From: Rickettsiales bacterium
GTDB lineage: Bacteria > Pseudomonadota > Alphaproteobacteria > Rickettsiales > Rickettsiaceae
NCBI GenBank assembly: GCA_947453775.1
Contig: CANGHM010000053.1
Location: 1-5,005 of the forward strand
Reading direction: 5' to 3'
DNA: 5,005 bases
Shown in pieces: positions 1 through 4,403 of this stretch (within the stretch, counting starts at the first letter, position 1; every line of letters begins with the position of its first letter). The notes under the pieces were generated by a model. It saw only the letters and a list, made by a program, of their open reading frames with translations. It made no database searches and was not told the origin of the DNA. The position numbers were made by a program, and so were the translations under genes.

Positions 1-165
1 AAAATAGTCTTTTAAAAATTTACATCCCAATTCAAACGTAAATTCAAATCTTTGGATAGTTGCATCTATATTAGATCTATCTTCTTGTGTGGGCTTTAAA
101 TATATAGCCTCTAAAGAGAGTAAAGCTTTTTGGAATTTTTCAAATTTAATCTTGATTTTTGACAT
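1..165 (-). CDS. HI0074-type nucleotidyltransferase substrate-binding protein, N-terminal part (runs off left edge)
   Basis: The 55 visible residues begin MSKIKIKFEKFQKALLSLEA and contain RFEFTFELGCKFLKDYF near residues 39-55. This is the hallmark helix of the HI0074 / NTase_sub_bind family (usually RFE-TFEL-W--LK-YL), whose all-helical proteins bind a small nucleotidyltransferase encoded next door. The family is usually 130-145 residues, so more than half lies outside the window. The ATG at 165 overlaps the end of the upstream nucleotidyltransferase frame by 20 bp and has a strong Shine-Dalgarno sequence (AAAGGTGA at 176-169), indicating translational coupling in an operon. The usual Trp of the motif is Cys here (GCK), a minor departure. 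By analogy with MNT/HEPN pairs this may be the toxin or effector half of a toxin-antitoxin module; that is inference, as the C-terminal part that would carry catalytic residues is not visible. Family call fairly sure, function less so. Confidence 0.8.
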   Translation of the reverse strand, partial: MSKIKIKFEKFQKALLSLEAIYLKPTQEDRSNIDATIQRFEFTFELGCKFLKDYF

Positions 166-168
166 AAA

Positions 169-176
169 TCACCTTT
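169..176 (-). promoter_or_regulatory. Shine-Dalgarno sequence of the HI0074-type gene
   Basis: AAAGGTGA on the minus strand lies three bases before the ATG at 165, inside the last codons of the nucleotidyltransferase frame. It fixes the start of the partner gene and implies that its translation was coupled to that of the now-interrupted upstream gene. Confidence 0.6.
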
Positions 177-303
177 TTATCTTTTAAAATATTATTAAAA
201 AGATCTTTGCTAATTTTATTTTCATCAAATTTAATACAGTCTATTTTTAGTAAGGTATCAGCATCTTCTATTATATCTGTAACTTCAATCCAATCTTTTT
301 GTA

Positions 304-412
304 TATGGTCAATTAAGTTGAAGTTTGATACTAGAAACAATGCCTTTAGCGCTATTCTACATAGGCTAAAGCAGCAGTGACGAAGTTGCAAACCTCAAAT
401 CAATTGACTATA
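304..412. mobile_element. Miniature inverted-repeat element (MITE-like), copy 1
   Basis: The 109-bp element is bounded by inverted repeats of about 24 bp: left arm 304-327, right arm 389-412 (reverse complement starts TATAGTCAATTGATTTGAGG), 20 of 24 positions matching. A second inner inverted repeat (TGCCTTTAGC against GCTAAAGCA, about 341-350 and 365-373) makes most of the element foldable into one long imperfect hairpin. It has no transposase. The ends are next to TA dinucleotides, and removing 107 bp restores the host reading frame, so TA is the likely target duplication, as with IS630/Tc1-mariner-type MITEs. It is about 94% identical (6 differences in 109 bp) to the copy at 3467-3575. It also resembles Rickettsia palindromic elements in size and in landing inside genes, but the intact terminal repeats and TA target favour a transposon derivative. 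Helper transposase unknown. Confidence 0.85.
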
Positions 413-692
413 GTATTAGGACAGACTATTGCAATATTAATATCAGATTTTTTTTTATGATCCCCTCTTGCCCTTGATCCAAAAAGCCATATTTCATCAA
501 CAAATGGCAAATTTTTCAATCTTTCTATAAATTGGTAGTCTAAATCTTCACTCATGCTACATTTGCTTTTATTTTCACTAGATTATTGAATCTTGCTGCT
601 GGCAATTATGGATGCCTGTTCATAAGATATGTTTGCATGAAACACCCAATTATGTCAAGATAAAAGGGATGTATGTCACTTTATGTATTGCG

Positions 693-718
693 CCTCTAGC
701 GTGCTAAAGGACTTAGCA
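693..718. repeat. Nested inverted repeats in the spacer
   Basis: TGCTAA (702-707) and TTAGCA (713-718) form a perfect 6-bp stem with a 5-nt loop. CCTCTAGC (693-700) can alternatively pair with GCTAAAGG (703-710) with one mismatch. Neither is followed by a T run, so a terminator is unlikely. The motifs CCTxTAGCG and GCTAAAG also occur in the interior of the two MITE-like copies, hinting at a decayed relative, but the match is too short to be sure. Confidence 0.35.
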
Positions 719-780
719 GCAAGGCATCAAACGTGGCTAAATATAATATGTAAGTTATCTTAAAAGCAAAGGTGCTAGAG

Positions 781-794
781 AGTCTATAAAGACT
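781..794 (-). terminator. Weak stem-loop after rplY
   Basis: AGTCT and AGACT pair around a 4-nt loop, four bases after the rplY stop codon. The stem is only 5 bp and AT-rich, and no run of T follows directly on the minus strand (the nearest, CTTTT, is about 20 bp further). It may help end the ffh-rplY transcript but does not look like a strong intrinsic terminator. Confidence 0.2.
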
Positions 795-797
795 TCT

Positions 798-1382
798 TTA
801 TTCAGCTTTCTCTTCAGCTCCTCCTTTACCTCGGCCGATAATATTTGCGATAAGAGTATCAGGTTTTACAGCTAAACTACAACCTTCGGGCAGAACAATA
901 TCAGTCGCCAAAAGCTTGCTACCAACACGCATTTCTACTACATTTACAGAAATTCTTTGAGGAATTTGCGCAATAGGGGCAGAAATTTTTAATTTTCTGT
1001 GAATGATATTGAAAAAGCCACCACGTTTTACCCCCAAAGATCTTTCCTTACCTTCAAAAGCAAGAGGAACGTCTACATTCTGAGCCTCAGGATTAATAAA
1101 TATCAAGTCTAGATGCCTTATGGTATCTTTAACCGGATCTAGCTGGAAATATTTAACCAAAGTTTTATGCACCTTGTTTTCTACAGTTAAGTCTATTACT
1201 GTTGAAGTTAAGCATCCGCTTTTAAAAAGCTTATCAATCGCTTTTGCCTCCACAGCTACACTTAAATTTTCTTGGCCAAAGCCGTAAACTATCGCTGGAA
1301 CCTTGCCGCTTCTAATTAAATTGCGTGCGGTGCCACCTCCTAGCTGATCACGCATATCTGCTTGTAATTCTAGTGTTGTCAT
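798..1382 (-). CDS. rplY: 50S ribosomal protein L25 / general stress protein Ctc
   Basis: This 194-residue protein binds 5S rRNA in the large ribosomal subunit. It is the long, two-domain Ctc/TL5 form, not the roughly 95-residue E. coli L25. Residues about 3-92 are the 5S-binding L25 domain: GTARNLIRSGKVPAIVYG at about 18-35 and the conserved LDPVKDTIRHLDLIFI at about 81-96. Residues about 100-185 form the TL5 beta-rich C-terminal domain with the signature EGKERSLGVKRGGFFNIIHR and LPEGCSLAV. A short charged tail (GKGGAEEKAE) ends the protein, as is common in this family. The ATG at 1382 has AGG about nine bases upstream (TTAGGTTATAAG), supporting the start. It is the last gene of a leftward cluster after ffh and the 75-residue gene, 59 bp behind the latter. 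In many alphaproteobacteria rplY is followed by pth; here it is followed by a spacer and the nucleotidyltransferase module. Confidence 0.96.
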   Translation of the reverse strand: MTTLELQADMRDQLGGGTARNLIRSGKVPAIVYGFGQENLSVAVEAKAIDKLFKSGCLTSTVIDLTVENKVHKTLVKYFQLDPVKDTIRHLDLIFINPEAQNVDVPLAFEGKERSLGVKRGGFFNIIHRKLKISAPIAQIPQRISVNVVEMRVGSKLLATDIVLPEGCSLAVKPDTLIANIIGRGKGGAEEKAE

Positions 1383-1441
1383 CTTATAACCTAAATAATC
1401 TAATCTTTAAAACTTTTTTCTCAAAAGCCTTTTGTCTATTT

Positions 1442-1669
1442 TTACGCTTCTACCGCCATAGACCTAGCAGCGCGCCAAGACAATGGCTTACCATGTTTAT
1501 CCAATACCAAATCGGAAGAGCCATCGAACTCTGCACCAAAAAAGCTTTTATTATTCACAATAATCTGAGCAGGTTTAATGTGTTTACCATCAAGAAGGAA
1601 TTTTATTGCCTGTTGACGTGAAGTTGGGTTGTTTTTAGAGGCCGTTTTTGCCGTTTTTGACTTTGCCAT
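1442..1669 (-). CDS. Small basic protein of unknown function between ffh and rplY
   Basis: I do not recognise the family. The 75-residue product has a Lys/Ala/Ser-rich, probably disordered N-terminus (MAKSKTAKTASKNNPTSRQQ). A compact-looking part follows, with SRQQAIKFLLDGKHIKPAQI (17-36), the Gly/Asp-rich FFGAEFDGSSDLVLDKHGKP (43-62) and WRAARSM near the end. No signal peptide, membrane helix or Cys cluster is present. It is likely a real gene: it fits between two essential genes in the same orientation with gaps of 50 and 59 bp, and the sequence has normal, non-repetitive protein character. The basic tail and the neighbours (SRP GTPase and a ribosomal protein) suggest a ribosome- or RNA-linked role, but that is inference only. 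The Shine-Dalgarno sequence is weak (GAG about ten bases before the ATG). A TATAAT at 1705-1700 could give it its own promoter. Confidence 0.75.
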   Translation of the reverse strand: MAKSKTAKTASKNNPTSRQQAIKFLLDGKHIKPAQIIVNNKSFFGAEFDGSSDLVLDKHGKPLSWRAARSMAVEA

Positions 1670-1699
1670 AAAAATACATTCTCAAGTTAGTTAGAAGAT

Positions 1700-1705
1700 A
1701 TTATA
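1700..1705 (-). promoter_or_regulatory. Possible internal -10 element for the 75-residue gene and rplY
   Basis: A perfect TATAAT on the minus strand lies in the ffh-to-next-gene gap, about 30 bp before the ATG at 1669. The matching -35 position (around 1723-1728, TTTTCT) is poor, so this is only a candidate; chance hits to TATAAT are common in such AT-rich DNA. Confidence 0.25.
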
Positions 1706-1719
1706 CAATAATTTATCAT

Positions 1720-3063
1720 TTAAGAAAATAGCCCACTGATACCAGATTTAGCAATTAATGCAGATAAATTCATTTTACTAGCCTTTTTGATCATGCTACT
1801 CATATTTTCAAAATTCTTTAAAAGCTTTTGTACTTCAGCTATTGAGCTGCCTGAGCCTTTGGCAATTCTAGATTTTCTAGAAGAATTAAGTATTATAGGA
1901 TTTTTTCTTTCTTTTTTGGTCATTGAAAGAATAATGGCTTCTTGTTTTTGAGTAAATTTATTGCCAATTTGTGAGTCTATCTTGCCTTGCATCGCAGCAG
2001 CACCAGGCATCATCTTCATTACATTAGCAATTCCGCCCATTTTTTTTAAGCTACGAATCTGACTTAAGTAGTCTTCTAGGGTAAATTGTCCTTTTTGCAT
2101 ACGAGCCGCTGCTTTTTCGGCTTCTTCTTTGTCGATACTAGCGGCTGCTTGTTCTACAAAAGATACCACATCGCCCATACCAATGATTCTTCCTGCGACT
2201 CTTTTAGCATCAAAAAGCTCTAAAGTATCTGTTTTTTCACCAGCCCCTAAAAACTTAATTGGTTTATTGGTTGCATGCCTAACACTTAAGATTGCCCCTC
2301 CTCTGGCGTCACCATCTAATCTTGTTAAAATCGATCCGGTAATTTTAAGTTCTTTGCTAAACTGACTGGCAATATTTAATGCATCTTGACCAGATAGACT
2401 ATCTACTACCAATAATACCTCACAAGGAAGACAAATTTCTTCAATTTTCTTAACTTCTTGAATCATTTCCTGATCTATTTGCAATCTACCGGCTGTATCA
2501 AAAATTGCAATATCATATTTATGCTCAAGTGCAAAAATACTTGCGCTAGAAGCTATTTTTAGTGGCTCGTTTAGCTGGCTTTGAAAAAAATCTACCCCCA
2601 CAGTCTCAGCTAAAATCTTGAGCTGCTCTCGCGCTGCTGGTCTATACGTATCGCATGAAATAAGTAAGATTTTTTTGTTTTGTTTTTTTAAATACGCTGC
2701 GAGCTTGGCGGTAGAAGTAGTTTTACCACTACCTTGGAGTCCAACCATTAAAATGCTACTAAGCTTAGAATTTAAAATCAGACCTTCTTGGTCCTTAGGA
2801 GAGCTAAGAATATTGACCATTTCATCGTGAATGACTTTAATAATCATTTGCGATGCACTGACTGAGCGCAAGATCTCTTGACCCAAGGCCTTTGTTTTAA
2901 TTTGCCCAATAAAGTCATCAACCACCGCCAAAGCAACGTCTGCATCGACTAAAGCATTGCGCATTTGTGCTAAAGCTTGATCTAGGTCGTTTTGTGTGAT
3001 TTTTCCCGAGCCTGTAAGACGCTTGATGATTTGAGTAAAGCTGGTAGTTAGATTAGTAAACAT
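1720..3063 (-). CDS. ffh: Signal recognition particle protein Ffh (SRP54 GTPase)
   Basis: Ffh binds 4.5S RNA and signal sequences of nascent chains, and its GTPase pairs with FtsY to deliver ribosomes to the inner membrane. The 447-residue length is normal. The N domain (about 1-95) is followed by the G domain with the P-loop GLQGSGKT (108-115), DTYRPAAREQL (138-148), DTAGR (189-193), TRLDGDARGG (247-256; Arg replaces the usual Lys of TKLD) and GAGEK (273-277). The M domain (about 325-447) has the finger-loop/KMGG region (SLKKMGGIANVMKMMPG, 338-354) and the RNA-binding helix-turn-helix NSSRKSRIAKGSGSSIAEVQ (393-412), then a Met-rich end (NFENMSSMIKKASKM). All catalytic motifs are present, so it should be functional. 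The start at 3063 gives the standard N-terminus, but no clear Shine-Dalgarno sequence precedes it. It is the first gene of a leftward cluster with the 75-residue gene and rplY; a promoter candidate lies at 3134-3162. Confidence 0.98.
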   Translation of the reverse strand: MFTNLTTSFTQIIKRLTGSGKITQNDLDQALAQMRNALVDADVALAVVDDFIGQIKTKALGQEILRSVSASQMIIKVIHDEMVNILSSPKDQEGLILNSKLSSILMVGLQGSGKTTSTAKLAAYLKKQNKKILLISCDTYRPAAREQLKILAETVGVDFFQSQLNEPLKIASSASIFALEHKYDIAIFDTAGRLQIDQEMIQEVKKIEEICLPCEVLLVVDSLSGQDALNIASQFSKELKITGSILTRLDGDARGGAILSVRHATNKPIKFLGAGEKTDTLELFDAKRVAGRIIGMGDVVSFVEQAAASIDKEEAEKAAARMQKGQFTLEDYLSQIRSLKKMGGIANVMKMMPGAAAMQGKIDSQIGNKFTQKQEAIILSMTKKERKNPIILNSSRKSRIAKGSGSSIAEVQKLLKNFENMSSMIKKASKMNLSALIAKSGISGLFS

Positions 3064-3133
3064 AAGATTGTAAATAACTTAAAAATTTTTTTCCCTATAA
3101 CAAAATGACTTAGTTTTAGGACTCTTCCATTAC

Positions 3134-3162
3134 AGTATAAAGCAAACTTCTCAAGTCATCAA
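3134..3162 (-). promoter_or_regulatory. Probable sigma-70 promoter of ffh
   Basis: On the minus strand TTGATG (3162-3157, 4 of 6) and TATACT (3139-3134, 5 of 6) are separated by exactly 17 bp. The predicted start near 3127 gives a leader of about 60 nt before the ffh ATG. It is the best-spaced candidate upstream of ffh. Confidence 0.5.
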
Positions 3163-3225
3163 CCTTATTTAAAATAACTAATAAGTGCACCATAAAAGCA
3201 ATATAACAAAAAATTTTTTTCAGCT

Positions 3226-3248
3226 AGATTGAATATTGATATCAATCT
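3226..3248. repeat. Palindrome upstream of ffh
   Basis: ATTGATATCAAT (3235-3246) is a perfect 12-bp palindrome. It lies within a wider inverted repeat in which AGATTGA (3226-3232) matches TCAATCT (3242-3248). It sits about 65 bp upstream of the ffh promoter candidate. It could be a protein-binding site, but palindromes of A and T arise easily in such DNA. Confidence 0.35.
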
Positions 3249-3466
3249 TTAATTAGTTATGATACTATAAATTGATATATACGAATAGTATATTCAACAT
3301 AGTGCTTTGTATATACCTCTAATTAATAAGCTTTTTTATAGGAATTATCAAGGAAAAGGGAATATTAGTTTTAATTTAAAATGGTAATACGTCGCATAAT
3401 ATACATTAATACCGCAAGTATAATATACACCATCAAGTTTTGAGAAAATTTCAGAAGTGCCAAGTG

Positions 3467-3575
3467 TATAGTCAATTAAGTTGAAGTTTGATACTAGAAG
3501 CAATGCCTTTAGCACTATTCTGCATAGGCAAAAGCAGCAGCGACGAAGTTGCAAACCTCAAATCAATTGACTATA
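3467..3575. mobile_element. Miniature inverted-repeat element (MITE-like), copy 2
   Basis: This element has the same 109-bp length as the copy at 304-412 and differs from it at six positions. Left arm 3467-3490 begins TATAGTCAATTAAGTTGAAG; right arm 3552-3575 is its inverted repeat with 21 of 24 positions matching. Both ends are TATA, consistent with a TA target duplication. The orientation is the same as in copy 1. It contains the same internal minus-strand reading frame starting at 3554 (MQLRRCCFCLCRIVLKALLL). It sits in the spacer between ffh and the small plus-strand gene, with its right end 27 bp from that gene's ATG, and has no transposase. Confidence 0.85.
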
Positions 3576-3596
3576 AATATGCTAACTTTTTAATAT
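3567..3596 (+). promoter_or_regulatory. Possible hybrid promoter using the MITE right end as -35
   Basis: TTGACT (3567-3572, 5 of 6) lies in the terminal repeat of the element and points outward. TAATAT (3591-3596, 4 of 6) follows after 18 bp in host DNA. The predicted start is close to 3603, the A of the next gene's ATG, which would make a leaderless or near-leaderless transcript and agrees with the lack of a Shine-Dalgarno sequence there. Tentative. Confidence 0.3.
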
Positions 3597-3602
3597 ATTC
3601 AT

Positions 3603-3872
3603 ATGACTGATATTCAAATTCTTTCTGCCATAATGCGACAATCTAAAAAATTGCAAACATCAAAAAAATACCTTAAAACTGAGCTGCAATATAGCAACAG
3701 TTCATCAAAAAGCTATAATCAAGAAAAATTATTTGAACAACAATATTTGCAGGCTCAGGGCGAAAGAGACCACTATGAAAAAGAGCTTTATCGCCTGTAT
3801 ACTTTAAAACAAGAGCAAAAAGAAATAAACAGGCAAAATCAAGACGATGATGGATTTTTAATCTTCAAATAA
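3603..3872 (+). CDS. Small hydrophilic, probably coiled-coil protein of unknown function
   Basis: I do not recognise a family. The 89-residue product is rich in Gln, Lys, Glu and Tyr, with no membrane segment, signal peptide or Cys. Helix-forming stretches cover almost the whole length (ILSAIMRQSKKLQTSKKYLK at 6-25; LYRLYTLKQEQKEINRQNQD about 62-81) with spaced Leu/Tyr, suggesting a coiled coil. It ends with an acidic turn and hydrophobic tail (DDDGFLIFK). The length, composition and termination exactly at a strong inverted repeat argue that it is a real gene, but the ATG at 3603 has no Shine-Dalgarno sequence. A leaderless transcript starting from a MITE-derived promoter is one explanation; an alternative is a remnant whose original 5' region was displaced by the element. 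It converges on hpf, with no functional link evident. Confidence 0.6.
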   Translation: MTDIQILSAIMRQSKKLQTSKKYLKTELQYSNSSSKSYNQEKLFEQQYLQAQGERDHYEKELYRLYTLKQEQKEINRQNQDDDGFLIFK

Positions 3873-3904
3873 GCAATACCTAAAAATGCTACAAAAGGTA
3901 TTGC
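3873..3904. terminator. Inverted repeat between convergent genes, probable bidirectional terminator
   Basis: GCAATACC (3873-3880) and GGTATTGC (3897-3904) are perfect 8-bp arms around a 16-nt loop. The left arm starts directly after the stop codon of the plus-strand gene, and the right arm is 12 bp from the hpf stop. No strong T run follows on either strand (CTTATTTG on the minus side), so it is an imperfect intrinsic terminator, but its position between two convergent genes supports the role. Confidence 0.55.
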
Positions 3905-3916
3905 CCAGAAGAAATA

Positions 3917-4288
3917 CTAGCTTTCAACCTCCTGAAATAATTGATCATCTAGTCCTTGATCATCGTCTTGATCTGAGGATAATTTGGTCTTATGATGATG
4001 ACTCTGGAGCTTAGATTTATAGCGTCGTAATCTTTCATCTAATTTAGCTAGACATAAATCAAAACTTGCATATACATCAGTATTTTGTGCATCGCTAATG
4101 ATTGTAGTCTTAGCGCCTGTATGCGCAACTATATCGCATAAAAAAGAATAACTTGTTTTATTGATATGCACCTGGCAACTCACAGTATGATCAAAATATT
4201 TAGTTACATGATCAAGTAGTTTATTACGAATGTGGCCTTGTAGCGATTGTCCTAAGGAAAAGTGTTGAGCAGAGATTTGTATTTGCAT
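3917..4288 (-). CDS. hpf: Ribosome hibernation promoting factor, short form (HPF/RaiA/YfiA family)
   Basis: The family binds the decoding centre of the 30S subunit and silences idle ribosomes under starvation. From the chosen start (MQIQISAQHFSLGQSLQGHI) the protein has 123 residues. The beta-alpha-beta-beta-beta-alpha domain covers about 1-95, with IRNKLLDHVTKYFD (helix 1), CDIVAHTG and the typical second helix DVYASFDLCLAKLDERLRRY, basic at its end (RRYKSK). A hydrophilic tail follows with a His run (SHHHK) and then a strongly acidic stretch (SSDQDDDQGLDDQ). It lacks the dimerising C-terminal domain of long HPF, which many free-living alphaproteobacteria have. An ATG at 4336 would add 16 residues, but it overlaps the extended -10 element of the likely promoter, and MQIQIS is the family's normal N-terminus; GGTAA lies about eight bases before 4288. 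It is divergent from bioY. Confidence 0.92.
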   Translation of the reverse strand: MQIQISAQHFSLGQSLQGHIRNKLLDHVTKYFDHTVSCQVHINKTSYSFLCDIVAHTGAKTTIISDAQNTDVYASFDLCLAKLDERLRRYKSKLQSHHHKTKLSSDQDDDQGLDDQLFQEVES

Positions 4289-4326
4289 AGTAGTTACCGA
4301 TTTATTAAAAAATAGTCTACTTATTA

Positions 4327-4335
4327 ATAATAGCA
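4327..4335 (-). promoter_or_regulatory. Extended -10 promoter element of hpf
   Basis: On the minus strand TGCTATTAT (4335-4327) matches the extended -10 form TGnTATAAT at all but one position. The -35 region 17 bp upstream (TTAGGT) is poor, as is usual for extended -10 promoters. Transcription would start near 4320, about 32 nt before the ATG at 4288, which rules out the upstream ATG at 4336 as the main start. Confidence 0.5.
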
Positions 4336-4371
4336 TAATTTTTTATTGCACCTAATATTTTTTAGCAAAGT

Positions 4372-4400
4372 TTGACAATATTTTCCTCAACAATTACAAT
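4372..4400 (+). promoter_or_regulatory. Sigma-70 promoter of bioY
   Basis: A perfect TTGACA (4372-4377) and TACAAT (4395-4400, 5 of 6) are separated by the ideal 17 bp. Transcription would begin near 4407, giving a leader of about 27 nt. This is the strongest promoter match in the window. Confidence 0.75.
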
Positions 4401-4403
4401 GCA

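Larger units (their letters stand above)
146..555 (-). pseudogene. Minimal nucleotidyltransferase (HI0073/MNT family) interrupted by a 109-bp inverted-repeat element
   Basis: The 5' part starts at the ATG at 555 (MSEDLDYQFIERLKNLPFVD) and carries the nucleotidyltransferase signature LFGSRARGDHKKKSDINIAI at about residues 24-43. It then enters the inserted element and stops after 51 codons (TGA at 402-400). The 3' part, from CAA at 301 to TAA at 148-146, encodes QKDWIEVTDIIEDADTLLKI followed by DCIKFDE, the usual C-terminal half with the third metal-binding Asp (LKID). Deleting 107 bp (element plus one TA) joins ...CPNTI to QKDW... in frame, giving a protein of about 100 residues, normal for the family. 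It is transcribed ahead of the HI0074-type partner and overlaps it by 20 bp. Besides the insertion, the second Asp of the usual SDxD motif is Asn (SDIN), which should weaken metal binding and transfer. In MNT/HEPN systems the nucleotidyltransferase acts as antitoxin by modifying the partner; its role here is inferred. No clear Shine-Dalgarno sequence precedes 555. Confidence 0.88.
556..797. other. Spacer without a convincing gene between the nucleotidyltransferase start and the rplY stop
   Basis: No reading frame here is long or family-like. The longest plus-strand stretch from an ATG is 31 codons (612-707, beginning MPVHKICLHETPNYVKIKGM), without a Shine-Dalgarno sequence and with no family I recognise. 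The minus strand holds a perfect TTGACA (658-653) that could be the -35 of the nucleotidyltransferase operon, but no good -10 lies 16-18 bp from it. The region also holds nested hairpins around 693-718 and a small inverted repeat just after rplY. It may contain relics of repeats or decayed genes. Confidence 0.5.
3064..3466. other. AT-rich spacer upstream of ffh, no convincing gene
   Basis: About 400 bp with many stop codons in all frames. It holds the ffh leader and promoter, two A-tract/T-tract junctions (3081-3092 and 3208-3220) of the kind that bends DNA, and palindromes at 3226-3248. Next to the second MITE-like copy, a minus-strand open stretch (3348-3466, including SEIFSKLDGVYYTCGINVYY) reads open up to the element. 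Upstream of the element the joined frame meets a stop at once, so this is not a gene split like the nucleotidyltransferase. It could be a decayed gene fragment or chance. Confidence 0.5.

Noticed and set aside
641..658. TTGACA on the minus strand as a full promoter for the nucleotidyltransferase
   Set aside because: The only reasonable -10 (TATCTT at 629-624) is 23 bp away, too far for sigma-70; mentioned only as a candidate -35.
742..747. Plus-strand TATAAT as a promoter
   Set aside because: No -35 at 16-18 bp upstream and no plus-strand gene downstream.
1429..1441. CAAAAG/CTTTTG inverted repeat before rplY as a terminator
   Set aside because: The stem is short with almost no loop. On the minus strand, where the genes run, it is followed by A's and not T's; it would also cut rplY off from its operon.
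1325..1621. 98-codon plus-strand frame
   Set aside because: It lies antisense across rplY's start and the 75-residue gene, has no family character and no Shine-Dalgarno sequence; the minus-strand genes explain the sequence.
2129..2365. 78-codon plus-strand frame
   Set aside because: Antisense shadow inside ffh, whose motifs are continuous on the other strand.
2618..2830. 70-codon plus-strand frame
   Set aside because: Antisense shadow of the ffh G domain.
3348..3554. 68-codon minus-strand frame as a separate gene
   Set aside because: Its first 29 or so codons are the MITE's internal frame, and the rest is AT-rich spacer without family resemblance; kept only as an observation.
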